Assembly: GCA_003646995.1 (NCBI GenBank)
Contig: QMLZ01000058.1
Span: forward strand, 1 to 13,747
Direction of reading: 5' to 3'
Length of the DNA stretch: 13,747 nt
Source of the DNA: Deltaproteobacteria bacterium
GTDB taxonomy: Bacteria; Desulfobacterota; DSM-4660; Desulfatiglandales; Desulfatiglandaceae
In this document: piece after piece, positions 1 through 8,063 of the stretch
How positions within the stretch are numbered: the first letter of the stretch is position 1
Layout of the letters: each line of letters begins with the position of its first letter
Notes under the pieces: generated by a model
What the model saw: the letters and a program-made list of their open reading frames with translations, nothing else
Told to the model about the DNA's origin: nothing
Databases searched by the model: none
Position numbers and translations under genes: made by a program

Positions 1-696
1 AAGCTTGGCTCCAAAAAAATAGCCCTGTTCGGTCAAAATGATGACTACGGTAAAATGGCCATGGTGGGTGTAAAGAAGGCAATTGCAGAGGCAGGGGGCA
101 AGGCAAAGCTGGTGAGATTTGTTCCTTACGAGGTGACTGAAAGGGCCCTGGGAACCCACGCCCTTAGGTTGAAAGAGTCAGGAGCGGATACTGTTGTCAT
201 TTATACTACACCAACCCACGGTGCCCTCATAGTCAAAGAGATGGCCAAGATTGGGTACCGGCCAAAAGTATTGGCCACATTCACCTTGGGTGACCCCATC
301 ATGTACCGTATTGCCGGAAAGGCGTGGGAAGGTACATACATAGCCCTTCCGGGCAATTCGGGTGTGCCTGGCGTTGACCCCGAAGCAACCCGGCTTGCCG
401 ACATTTTAAAGAAATTCAATCCCAAGATAAAAGGGAAGGAATATCTGGCTGTGTTTGGGGCGGTTTCAATGATCCAATTTGTTCAAGGGTTGAGAAACGC
501 GGGGGCAAATCCGACTCCTGAGTCTTTGATAAAAGGCATGGAAAAGATCAAGAACTGGAAGCCCGAGGGTGTTGGAGCTCCTGTAACTTACTCGCCAACG
601 AGGCACCACGGTGTAAATGCCTCTCGCATGGGACAGGCAAGGGGCGGAAAGCATGTGCCTATCGAAGACTTTGAGATTTACGCTCCAAGGTTCTAA
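1..696 (+). CDS. Branched-chain-type ABC transporter substrate-binding protein (LivK-like), 5' end missing
   Basis: This is the 3' part of a periplasmic binding protein of the Leu/Ile/Val family (periplasmic-binding-protein type 1 fold), which would capture the substrate outside the inner membrane and deliver it to the permeases encoded downstream. The frame is open from the first base, so an upstream start and signal peptide lie outside the window; 231 residues remain of a family usually near 370-400. Family features visible are an early IALFGQNDDYG segment (the second-lobe strand and the loop after it), alternating strands and helices such as GADTVVIYTTP, and the C-terminal region FEIYAPRF. 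The stop TAA overlaps the start of the next gene (TAATG), so the genes are co-transcribed. Ligand specificity cannot be read from the sequence; the embedded acyl-CoA synthetase downstream suggests a carboxylic acid rather than an amino acid (inference). Confidence 0.9.
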   Translation, partial: KLGSKKIALFGQNDDYGKMAMVGVKKAIAEAGGKAKLVRFVPYEVTERALGTHALRLKESGADTVVIYTTPTHGALIVKEMAKIGYRPKVLATFTLGDPIMYRIAGKAWEGTYIALPGNSGVPGVDPEATRLADILKKFNPKIKGKEYLAVFGAVSMIQFVQGLRNAGANPTPESLIKGMEKIKNWKPEGVGAPVTYSPTRHHGVNASRMGQARGGKHVPIEDFEIYAPRF

Positions 697-1454
697 TGAC
701 TATGGCACTATTAGAAGTAAGCAATCTTGCCATAAGTTTCGGTGGTATCCAGGCCCTTTCGGGTATAGATGTATTCATCGAGCCTCAGGAGATCCTCACG
801 GTGATAGGCCCGAACGGGTCTGGAAAAACAACGTTGTTCAATTGCATCTCGGGTGTATATCACCCTGACAATGGAAAAATCCTGTTTAGGGGAGAGAGCC
901 TCCTCGGGCTCTCTCCCGATGCTGTTGCAAAACGGGGCATCGCCCGCACCTTCCAGAATCTCCGCCTATTCATGCACATGACTGTCCTCGACAATTTGAT
1001 GCTTGGTCGCCACGTCAAATTTCGAAAAAACCCGGTGAACGTGTTCCTAAGGCTACGGGGGGAGGAACTGAAACATCGGGAGGTGGTCGAGGAAATCATA
1101 GAATTCCTTGATCTCCAGGCATATAGGCAATCACGGGTTTCTGATTGCCCATACGGAGTGCAAAAACGCGTAGAGGTGGGCAGGGCGCTCGCAATGGAGC
1201 CCGAATTACTTTTGCTTGACGAACCCATAGCAGGACTCACCTCTGAAGAAAAGGAAGAAACGGCTTACAGGATCACAGAGATACGGGGACGATATAGAAC
1301 TGCAATCTTGCTGGTCGAGCACGATCTCAGGATTGCATCAAAACTGGCCGACAGGATGATCGCCTTGGATTATGGCGAAAAAATAGCCGAGGGAAGCCCG
1401 GAAGATGTCCAAAAGACACCCGAGGTAGTCAGGGCGTACCTGGGCGAAGACTAA
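696..1454 (+). CDS. ABC transporter ATP-binding protein, LivG type
   Basis: One of the two cytoplasmic ATPases that drive uptake by a Liv-type transporter. In the 252 residues the Walker A loop is GPNGSGKT (38-45), the Q-loop glutamine is Q87 in TFQN, the signature is CPYGVQKR (151-158), Walker B is LLLLDEP (171-177) and the switch histidine is H209 in LLVEHD. The short signature of the type (L/C)PYG-Q-R instead of LSGGQ, the FQN Q-loop and the VEHD switch are typical of LivG. All catalytic residues are present. The ATG overlaps the previous stop by one base and is preceded by AAGG (687-690); a second in-frame ATG two codons later (702) is possible. The next ATPase gene follows after 28 bases. 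Confidence 0.95.
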   Translation: MTMALLEVSNLAISFGGIQALSGIDVFIEPQEILTVIGPNGSGKTTLFNCISGVYHPDNGKILFRGESLLGLSPDAVAKRGIARTFQNLRLFMHMTVLDNLMLGRHVKFRKNPVNVFLRLRGEELKHREVVEEIIEFLDLQAYRQSRVSDCPYGVQKRVEVGRALAMEPELLLLDEPIAGLTSEEKEETAYRITEIRGRYRTAILLVEHDLRIASKLADRMIALDYGEKIAEGSPEDVQKTPEVVRAYLGED

Positions 1455-1482
1455 GGTTATTAGGCCTTCTGAGAGCTAGCTT

Positions 1483-2259
1483 ATGACACCTCTTTTAAAG
1501 ATTACAAGCATTGAAACCCTTTACTATGATCGCATTTATGCCCTGCAGGGATTATCATTGCAGGTCAAGGAAAAAGAGATCTTTACTGTTCTCGGCCCCA
1601 ATGGAGCCGGCAAGACCACCTTGCTAAAGACAATTGCCGGACTGCTTAAAGACCAGCCCAAAAAGGGAACCATAGAGTTCATGGGCAAGAAGATCCATCG
1701 GCAGCCACCAGAGCATATCTCTCGCCTAGGGATCGTTTACGTGCCCGAAGACAGAGGCTTGTTCCGCGAACTTACCGTGGCAGAGAATCTTGACCTTGGA
1801 TGCTGGGGTAGAAGGGATCCAGAGATAGAGAAAGACTACGAGTTTATTTATGGGCTTTTCCCTATCTTGAAAACCCGAGCCACTCAACAGGCCGAAACCC
1901 TCTCCGGGGGCGAACAACAAATGCTGGCCATGGCCAGGGCAATGTTAAGAAGGCCGAAATTACTCATGCTTGATGAACCATCCTTAGGACTAGCCCCCAA
2001 GATTGCCCGCATAGTCTATGATGCCCTTGACGTCATACGACAGCGCGGAACCACCATCCTCCTTGTAGAGCAAAACGCCAAAATGGCTCTTAAGATAGCT
2101 GACTATGGTTACATCATGGAATCTGGACGCATAGTACTGGAGGGCACCTCCAAAGAACTCCAAGAGAACGAAGACGTCCAGGAATTGTACCTGGGTCTGG
2201 GTGGAGAGACCATATCGCCCAAGGGCTGGCGTTTGTATAAGAAAAGGAGGACATGGTAA
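1483..2259 (+). CDS. ABC transporter ATP-binding protein, LivF type
   Basis: The second cytoplasmic ATPase of the Liv-type transporter, expected to pair with the LivG-type subunit. In the 258 residues Walker A is GPNGAGKT (38-45), the signature is LSGGEQQ (140-146), Walker B is LMLDEP (161-166), and the switch position is VEQN (195-198), with Gln in place of His as is usual for LivF. The C-terminus carries an extension after ELYLGLGG that ends in basic and aromatic residues (LYKKRRTW); extensions of this kind are seen in LivF proteins of acyl-CoA-synthetase-linked operons (recalled, not searched). The ribosome-binding site is weak (GAGAG near 1470). The stop TAA at 2257-2259 overlaps the preferred start of the following synthetase gene, which implies translational coupling. 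Confidence 0.95.
   Translation: MTPLLKITSIETLYYDRIYALQGLSLQVKEKEIFTVLGPNGAGKTTLLKTIAGLLKDQPKKGTIEFMGKKIHRQPPEHISRLGIVYVPEDRGLFRELTVAENLDLGCWGRRDPEIEKDYEFIYGLFPILKTRATQQAETLSGGEQQMLAMARAMLRRPKLLMLDEPSLGLAPKIARIVYDALDVIRQRGTTILLVEQNAKMALKIADYGYIMESGRIVLEGTSKELQENEDVQELYLGLGGETISPKGWRLYKKRRTW
2244..2250 (+). promoter_or_regulatory. Shine-Dalgarno site that decides the synthetase start
   Basis: AAGGAGG lies inside the last codons of the LivF-type gene. It is 8 bases from the ATG at 2259 but only 2 bases from the in-frame ATG at 2253. Normal spacing therefore favours 2259, which overlaps the LivF stop as TAATG. Confidence 0.75.
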
Positions 2260-4058
2260 TGAATTACAAGGCAACAATTTTGCCGGAGCTTTTCTTCCGG
2301 CAGGTCGAGAAGTATGGCGACAAGGTTGCCCTCAGAAGAAAGGAATACGGCATCTGGAACCGTATTTCGTGGAAAGAATATGGCCAAAAGGTAAAGGAAG
2401 TGGCCGCCTCACTCATAGCGGCAGGCCTGGAGCCCGGCGACAGGGTTGCCATTCTCGGTGATAACAGGCCAGAGTGGCTCATATGCCATCTCGCCACCAT
2501 GAGTATTGGATGTGTAACATGTGGGGTTTATTCAACCTCTGCCGCAGAGGAAGTAGCTTATGTTGTAGGCCATTCTGAGTCTAAGATACTTTTCGTGGAA
2601 AACGAAGAGCAGGTAGACAAGGTCCTTGAAATAGAGGACCAGCTTCCAACAAAAGAAGTTGTAGTCTGGGATCCCAAGGGTCTATGGGGCTTCTCACATC
2701 CTGGAATAATCTTTTATGACCAATTCATATCCCGTGGCAAACAGTATTTAGCCGAGCATCCTGACTGTGTGTTCGAGCGGCTAAAAAATATAGACCCCGA
2801 TGACGTTGCTATGATGATTTACACCTCGGGCACCACGGGCAGGCCCAAAGGAGCCATGATCACCCACGACAATATCATGGCCATAACAGAATCCTTTACC
2901 AAGGTTATTGCCGTTTCCCACGAGGACGAACTCCTTTCCTACCTTCCGCTGGCCCACATATACGAAAATATTATCTCAGTGTTCCAAGGTATATGGTCCG
3001 GCGGCACGGTAAACTTCGTAGAAAGCATGGATACCTTGGCTCAAAACCTTAGGGAAGTCTCTCCCACTGTATTTGCAAGCGTACCCCGCATATGGGAAAA
3101 ATTCGCCTCCATGATAGAAATCCGCATGTCGGATTCTACTCCGCTAAAGAAACTCGCTTACAAAACAGCCATCGGGGTTGGCCTAAAATATGTCAACACC
3201 AAAAAAGGGACACGGGAACGCTTATTGTGGTCACTGCTTTATTGGCCGCTCTACGCGCTGGTGCTGTACCATTTGAGGCGCCAAGTGGGGCTTGAACGGG
3301 TAAAATGGGCAGTGTGTGGAGCCGCCCCTGCCTCTCCGGAGCTTTTCCAGTACTTCAATGCGCTTGGAGTACCACTGAGGGAAGGTTACGGACAAACAGA
3401 GTCAACAGGCATCATTGCAGTGCAACGCATTGACCGGCCACGTTGGGGCTATGTGGGCGAGCCCATCCCTGGAGTAGAGGTGAAGATTGCAGAGGACGGC
3501 GAGATTCTTGCCCGCGGCCGTGGGGTTTTTAAGGGTTACTTCAAGGCCCCGCAGCTCACAGCGGAAACGCTCAAGGATGGGTGGCTCCACACCGGAGATG
3601 TGGGAGCGGTGGACGAAGGTTATGTCAAGATACTCGATCGAAAGAAGGACATAATCATTACTGCCGGCGGAAAGAATATCACACCTGCTTTCATAGAAAA
3701 CAAACTTAAGTTTAGTCCTTACATTCAGGATGCTGTTGTAATAGGCGATGGCAGAAAATACCTGACAGCCCTCATTTTGATTGATGAGGACAATGTAACT
3801 AAGTACGCCCAAGACAACCGTATTCCATTTACCACTTTTGCCGACCTCACTCAGAGGCCGGAGATCAAGAAGTTAATAGGTGGAGAAGTCGCCAAGGTAA
3901 ACAAGACCCTTGCCAAGGTGGAAACCATCAAGAAGTTTGCGCTGCTTCCCAGACGTTTTTATGAAGAGGATGGTGATGTAACCCCCACAAAGAAAGTAAA
4001 GAGACGTTTTTTAGAGAAGCGTTACGCCGATCTTATAGAGTCAATGTATAAGGGATAG
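2259..4058 (+). CDS. Long-chain-type acyl-CoA synthetase (AMP-forming)
   Basis: An adenylate-forming CoA ligase that converts a carboxylic acid, ATP and CoA to an acyl-CoA via an acyl-adenylate. In 599 residues (start at 2259) the phosphate-binding motif YTSGTTGRPKG is at 188-198, the adenine motif YGQTES at 377-382, the ribose-binding TGD at 445-447, followed by the hinge region DRKKD and GGKNITP, and the C-terminal PTKKVKRR at 576-583 that carries the lysine used in adenylation. GGKNITP and PT-KVKRR mark the long-chain (FadD15/eukaryotic ACSL-like) subgroup rather than acetyl- or benzoyl-CoA ligases. The gene sits between transporter ATPase and permease genes with 1-base and 6-base junctions, so ligand import and activation are probably coupled (inference). 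The true substrate is unknown; long-chain annotation does not exclude aromatic or branched acids. Confidence 0.93.
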   Translation: MNYKATILPELFFRQVEKYGDKVALRRKEYGIWNRISWKEYGQKVKEVAASLIAAGLEPGDRVAILGDNRPEWLICHLATMSIGCVTCGVYSTSAAEEVAYVVGHSESKILFVENEEQVDKVLEIEDQLPTKEVVVWDPKGLWGFSHPGIIFYDQFISRGKQYLAEHPDCVFERLKNIDPDDVAMMIYTSGTTGRPKGAMITHDNIMAITESFTKVIAVSHEDELLSYLPLAHIYENIISVFQGIWSGGTVNFVESMDTLAQNLREVSPTVFASVPRIWEKFASMIEIRMSDSTPLKKLAYKTAIGVGLKYVNTKKGTRERLLWSLLYWPLYALVLYHLRRQVGLERVKWAVCGAAPASPELFQYFNALGVPLREGYGQTESTGIIAVQRIDRPRWGYVGEPIPGVEVKIAEDGEILARGRGVFKGYFKAPQLTAETLKDGWLHTGDVGAVDEGYVKILDRKKDIIITAGGKNITPAFIENKLKFSPYIQDAVVIGDGRKYLTALILIDEDNVTKYAQDNRIPFTTFADLTQRPEIKKLIGGEVAKVNKTLAKVETIKKFALLPRRFYEEDGDVTPTKKVKRRFLEKRYADLIESMYKG

Positions 4059-4064
4059 CAAATC

Positions 4065-5045
4065 ATGGACCTGATCGAAAGTTATAAGGAAGAGTTAAAG
4101 CTGATACGGAAACCATGGACCAAGGTGTGGGTGGCGGTATTGCTGGCCTTCTTGGTATTGTTGCCTTGGTATGCCCCCGAACACACTGTATACATTGCTT
4201 CCATAATTCTTATCTATGCTGTGGGGGTAGAAGGCCAAAACCTGCTGATCGGGTATACAGGACAAATATCATTTGGCCAAAACGGTTTCCTAGCAATAGG
4301 AGCTTTTACCTTCGGCCATCTCGCTCAACTAGGTGTTCCATGGCCTATTGGGATGATTGTCGGGGGCCTGGCTGCCGGACTCTTCGGCCTGGTAGTGGGC
4401 TTTCCATCACTGCGTTTAAAAGGCCCGTACCTGGCGATTGCAACCATGGGCTTTGGGATAGCCGTGTACCAGATATTCGTAAACTCTGAGATACTGTCCG
4501 GCGGCCGCATGGGGCTCGTTATTCACAAAATGGAGCCGCTATTCGGCCTTTCTGCCATTAATTTCAACTATTATTTCAATTTCTTTATTGCGGCGATTTT
4601 TACTCTTCTTACATACAATATCATCTCCTCATACATGGGCAGGGCCTTTATAGCTATCAGGGATAACGATATTGCTGCTGAAGTAATAGGAGTGAACCTA
4701 ACAAGGTACAAGCTCTTATCATTTTTCATCAGCTCCTTTTACACCGGTGTCCAAGGTGCCCTTTATGGGCTTTTTATGGGCTACCTTGAGCCCAATATGT
4801 TCACTTTTATGGAATCAATAACACTTTTCGTGGCCGTGATCATCGGGGGCCTGGCCTCTGTTGAAGGATCCATTATGGGAGCGGCATTTGTCATCTTGGT
4901 CCCCCAGTTGCTTAGTGAATACAAGGAACTCGTTCCAGTGGTCTACGGCGTCACCATATTGATCATCTTGATCTTCGAACCGCTGGGGTTATATGGTCGG
5001 TGGTTCAAGATGCGACTGTATTTCAGGAACTGGCCGTTCAGATAA
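4065..5045 (+). CDS. Branched-chain-type ABC transporter permease, LivM type
   Basis: An integral inner-membrane permease subunit, predicted to form the translocation pore with the LivH-type subunit. It has 326 residues, mostly hydrophobic, with a charged N-terminal tail (about 1-20) and then repeated membrane segments. The LivM hallmarks are GYTGQISFGQNGFLAIGAF (63-81), RLKGPYLAIAT (117-127), the cytoplasmic coupling loop region AFIAIRDNDIAAEVIGVN, and a late GGLASVEGSIMGAAF segment. It starts 6 bases after the synthetase stop. The order ATPases, ligase, LivM, LivH differs from the classical K-H-M-G-F order of enterobacterial liv operons. It is complete, with no missing region. Confidence 0.94.
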   Translation: MDLIESYKEELKLIRKPWTKVWVAVLLAFLVLLPWYAPEHTVYIASIILIYAVGVEGQNLLIGYTGQISFGQNGFLAIGAFTFGHLAQLGVPWPIGMIVGGLAAGLFGLVVGFPSLRLKGPYLAIATMGFGIAVYQIFVNSEILSGGRMGLVIHKMEPLFGLSAINFNYYFNFFIAAIFTLLTYNIISSYMGRAFIAIRDNDIAAEVIGVNLTRYKLLSFFISSFYTGVQGALYGLFMGYLEPNMFTFMESITLFVAVIIGGLASVEGSIMGAAFVILVPQLLSEYKELVPVVYGVTILIILIFEPLGLYGRWFKMRLYFRNWPFR

Positions 5046-5145
5046 ACAAGAAAGAAGTTAAGAGCCGATAGGGATTTAGTTTTAGATTTCGATATTAATT
5101 TGCTGTTTCACCTTAGCGTCCTTGGCGCTTCCCTGGAGATGAATT
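5046..5145 (+). other. Intergenic gap inside the transporter operon, with repeat remnant
   Basis: At 100 bases this is the only long gap in an operon whose other junctions are at most 28 bases. It contains an AT-rich run (about 5075-5105) and the segment ccttagcgtccttggcg (5111-5127), whose reverse complement has two adjacent CGCnAAGG units. That resembles dispersed intergenic repeats of this form that I recall from many bacterial genomes. No stable terminator hairpin and no convincing -35/-10 pair were found. It ends in the GGAG (5135-5138) of the next gene. Confidence 0.45.
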
Positions 5146-6024
5146 ATGAGATTTTTGCAATATGTTATTTCTGGTCTTGCATCTGGAAGTATTTACGCAT
5201 TGGTAGCCCTGGGCCTTGCCCTTATTTACCGCGCCAATCGTGTACTTAACTTCGCACACGGAGACATGGCCACTGCAGGGACCTTCTTTGCATTTATCCT
5301 CATGGGTATGCAAGTTCCCTTCGGCTTTTCTTCTACCCTCGGGCTCCTTTTCGGTTTTGCGATAGCAGTACTTTTCTATTACTGCGTGCTCATCCCGGCC
5401 CAGCGCAGGGAGGCGACCCAACTAGGGCAAATAATCCTGACCCTGGGATTCGGGCTTATCCTTCAAGGTGCGATTTCTTATTTCGGTGGGACAGAGCCAC
5501 AGATGTTCCCATTTCCGTTGTCGGACGCCACCACATACAGACTAGGCACCTTAATTTTTGACCAGTTGAGCCTGGGAACACTGGCAGTGGGCATAGTAGC
5601 AAGCTTGCTTTTTTATCTCCTGATTCAAAAGACCCGGATCGGCCTTGCCATGAGAGCAACTTCGGAAAATCTCCCTGCGGCACAAACCATGGGGATTCCA
5701 ACCCGGAAGATCCTCGCCTTGAGCTGGGGCCTGGCCGCCTTCTTGGGGGTTCTAGCGGGGATATTTCTTGCACCAGCCCTCTTGCTGGACCCCTTCTTCA
5801 TGCTAGAGCCATTTCTTAAGGGCTTTGCGGCCGCCATCCTGGGTGGACTTAACAGCCTGCCCGGCGCTATCATAGGAGGCCTTATCCTTGGAATCTCGGA
5901 GAGCTTGGCCGGTGCTTATATCTCCGTGGCATTCAAGAATACTTTTGCCTTCTTAATCATCATACTGGTTCTGCTCGTCAGGCCAGAAGGGTTGCTGGGG
6001 GAGGAATTCAAGGAAAGAGTATAA
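5146..6024 (+). CDS. Branched-chain-type ABC transporter permease, LivH type
   Basis: The second inner-membrane permease of the Liv-type transporter. It has 292 residues, the normal family length, with about eight hydrophobic segments. The LivH signature is at the N-terminus: GLASGSIYALVALGLALIYR followed by NRVLNFAHGDM (31-41). The cytoplasmic ATPase-contact region is visible as TRIGLAMRATSEN, and the late glycine-rich segment GFAAAILGGLNSLPGAIIGG is also typical. The ATG at 5146 has GGAG seven bases upstream. It is separated from LivM by a 100-base gap but is needed for a complete transporter, so both probably belong to one transcription unit. The next gene begins 60 bases downstream on the same strand. 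Confidence 0.94.
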   Translation: MRFLQYVISGLASGSIYALVALGLALIYRANRVLNFAHGDMATAGTFFAFILMGMQVPFGFSSTLGLLFGFAIAVLFYYCVLIPAQRREATQLGQIILTLGFGLILQGAISYFGGTEPQMFPFPLSDATTYRLGTLIFDQLSLGTLAVGIVASLLFYLLIQKTRIGLAMRATSENLPAAQTMGIPTRKILALSWGLAAFLGVLAGIFLAPALLLDPFFMLEPFLKGFAAAILGGLNSLPGAIIGGLILGISESLAGAYISVAFKNTFAFLIIILVLLVRPEGLLGEEFKERV

Positions 6025-6084
6025 GAACAACCTTAACCCAAGGCGAATGGGATAAATTACCGCCCGAAGGGAGGGATAACAAGG

Positions 6085-6852
6085 ATGGAGCTTAATGAAT
6101 CTGTTGCAGTGGTTACAGGTGGGGCCTCTGGCCTTGGGGAAGCCTGTGTCCGCATGTTCGCTGAAAATGGTGCCAGTGTGGTAATTCTAGATCTGGCCCC
6201 TGAAAGGGGTGAGCAAATAGCATCTGAAATCGGAGCCCAAGCACTCTTTGTTAAGACCGATGTGACCGATGAAGAAAATGTCATGGAGGCCATTAATTTG
6301 GCTGGAAATAAATTCGGAGCTATCCATATTGCAGTTAATTGCGCTGGAATAGGGATTCCTGCCAAAGTGCTTGGCAAAGATGGCCCCATGTCAATGGGTG
6401 ATTTTGAAAAGGTCATGAAGGTAAACCTGACAGGTACCATGAATATTATTAGACTGGCAGCCCAGAAGATGGCCCAGAACTCACCCAATAAAGAAGGTGA
6501 AAGGGGCGTGATTATAAATACCTCTTCCATTGCCGCGTGGGAAGGTCAGATAGGCCAAGCTTCATACAGTGCGTCAAAAGCAGCGATTACAGGCATTACC
6601 TTGCCCATTGCCCGGGAATTTGCAGAATTGGGCATTAGGGTCATGACCATCGCACCAGGGCTTTTCGATACTCCCATGCTCCGCGGATTGCCGGACAAGG
6701 TGAAAGAATCTCTCGCCAAGATGGTGCCTTTTCCTTCCAGATTTGGCAGACCATTTGAGTTTGCCATGTTAGCAAAGCACATCGTTGAAAATCCGATGCT
6801 TAATGCTTCCACAATACGTCTTGACGCGGCACTTCGTATGGCCGGAAAGTAA
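6085..6852 (+). CDS. Short-chain dehydrogenase, 3-hydroxyacyl-CoA dehydrogenase type 2 (HSD10-like)
   Basis: An NAD-dependent dehydrogenase expected to oxidise a 3-hydroxyacyl-CoA to the 3-ketoacyl-CoA. In 255 residues the Rossmann motif is TGGASGLG (11-18), with Asp36 at the end of the second strand favouring NAD over NADP. NCAG is at 85-88, followed by Asn114, Ser148, Tyr161 and Lys165 (YSASK), the complete SDR catalytic tetrad. Long stretches match human HSD10 as I remember it: the insert before RGVIINT, the segment GQ-GQASYSASK, LPIAREFAELGIRVMTIAPGLF, VPFPSR and the end IRLDAALRM. This supports an acyl-CoA rather than a generic alcohol substrate. A GGGAGGG (6069-6074) precedes the ATG by 10 bases. 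It opens the beta-oxidation-like group; the acyl-CoA dehydrogenase gene follows. Confidence 0.9.
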   Translation: MELNESVAVVTGGASGLGEACVRMFAENGASVVILDLAPERGEQIASEIGAQALFVKTDVTDEENVMEAINLAGNKFGAIHIAVNCAGIGIPAKVLGKDGPMSMGDFEKVMKVNLTGTMNIIRLAAQKMAQNSPNKEGERGVIINTSSIAAWEGQIGQASYSASKAAITGITLPIAREFAELGIRVMTIAPGLFDTPMLRGLPDKVKESLAKMVPFPSRFGRPFEFAMLAKHIVENPMLNASTIRLDAALRMAGK

Positions 6853-6890
6853 GGAAGGTTAGGGGGTACCAGGCCGCTCAATACAAGCCC

Positions 6891-8042
6891 ATGGATTTTG
6901 ACCTCAGAGAAGAACACAAAATGATCCGGGACATGACCCGGGACTTCGCTCGCAACATTATCAGGCCTCGGTCTGAACAGATCGAGCGTACAGGCGAATA
7001 TCCCTATGATATTATGGAGCAAATGTCCGAATTGGGGATGATGGGCATTCCATTCCCCGAAAAGTATGGTGGAAGCGGCGGAGACTGGGTTGGCATGCAC
7101 CTTTGCATTGAGGAAATCTCTTGGGGCGACATGACGCTCGGCGCGTTGCTGGATGTTACAACCAGCGTAGTGGGACAAGAGCTTTATGTGTTTGGCAGTG
7201 AAGGTCAAAAGCATAAATGGCTTATCCCTATCGCCAAGGGCAAGGAAATTGGAGCCTTCGGGCTTACAGAGCCAAACGCCGGCTCTGACGCAGCATCCAT
7301 AAAAACAAAGGCAACACACCAGGGCCACGAATGGGTATTGAACGGTACAAAACAGTTTATCACCAATATTGGGTTGGACAACGCCTCCATTATGCTAGCA
7401 GCAGCAGTAACAGAAAAAAGGCCAAGAGGAAAGAACGTCATCTCGGCATTTATTGTGCCCAAAGAAGCGCCTGGCTTCCGCCTCGGAAAGAGGTACGACA
7501 AAATCTCTTGGCACGGCTCTGCAACCCATGAAGTTATATTGGAAGAGTGCCGGATTCCTGAGGAAAATCTTTTGGGTGATCCCAAAAGAGGATTTGCCCA
7601 GCATCTCGAGGTGTTGCAAACCGGCCGCATAAGCATAGCTGCCATTGCTGTGGGCATGGCCCAGGCATGCCTCGACGAATCACTGAGATACGCAAGAGAG
7701 AGGATCCAATTTGGCCAACCAATATTTAAATTCCAGGCAATCCAATTCAAGTTGGCTGACATGGCCGTGTCCATAGAACTTGCAAGAAACCAATACCTCA
7801 AAGCGGCCTGGCTTAAGGACCAACGTAGGAATCATACGTTCGAGGCGACCGTCGCCAAGGTTTATGCTTCAGAGATGGCCGAAAAAGTGGCGAGCGATGC
7901 AGTGCAAATCCATGGTGGCTACGGATACATGAGTGAGTATGTTGTATCTCGTATTTATAAAGGAGCAAAGGTGCTCCAGATAGTGGAAGGGACATCCGAG
8001 GTCCAGAGAATAATAATCGGGCGAATTCTTGGCTCCCTTTAA
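6891..8042 (+). CDS. Acyl-CoA dehydrogenase, short/medium-chain type
   Basis: An FAD enzyme that introduces the 2,3 double bond into an acyl-CoA and passes electrons to ETF. It has 383 residues with the usual three parts: an N-terminal helical domain, a middle beta domain with the flavin/substrate motif LTEPNAGSD (125-133), and a C-terminal helical domain with RIQFGQPIFKFQAIQFKLADM. The catalytic base is Glu366 in VEGTSE, the position used by short- and medium-chain dehydrogenases; the alternative position used by long-chain enzymes reads QTGRIS here, without Glu. Length and motifs are complete. The start at 6891 has no good Shine-Dalgarno sequence, but no better in-frame start lies between it and the upstream gene. 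Substrate chain length cannot be fixed from this. ETF genes are not in the window. Confidence 0.93.
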   Translation: MDFDLREEHKMIRDMTRDFARNIIRPRSEQIERTGEYPYDIMEQMSELGMMGIPFPEKYGGSGGDWVGMHLCIEEISWGDMTLGALLDVTTSVVGQELYVFGSEGQKHKWLIPIAKGKEIGAFGLTEPNAGSDAASIKTKATHQGHEWVLNGTKQFITNIGLDNASIMLAAAVTEKRPRGKNVISAFIVPKEAPGFRLGKRYDKISWHGSATHEVILEECRIPEENLLGDPKRGFAQHLEVLQTGRISIAAIAVGMAQACLDESLRYARERIQFGQPIFKFQAIQFKLADMAVSIELARNQYLKAAWLKDQRRNHTFEATVAKVYASEMAEKVASDAVQIHGGYGYMSEYVVSRIYKGAKVLQIVEGTSEVQRIIIGRILGSL

Positions 8043-8053
8043 AGCAATTCAAT

Positions 8054-8058
8054 GGAGG
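8054..8058 (+). promoter_or_regulatory. Shine-Dalgarno site that decides the thiolase start
   Basis: GGAGG lies within an earlier in-frame ATG context (8052) and is five bases upstream of the ATG at 8064. The sequence would serve as the ribosome-binding site for 8064, so 8052 is an unlikely start. The homologous beginning (a strand of the type VAVLGVAMTKFG) also fits 8064. Confidence 0.75.
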
Positions 8059-8063
8059 AAAAA

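Noticed and set aside
6546..7328. A 260-codon open frame on the - strand across the SDR and dehydrogenase genes
   Set aside because: It is long but entirely antisense to two families with full catalytic motifs, and shows no domain of its own.
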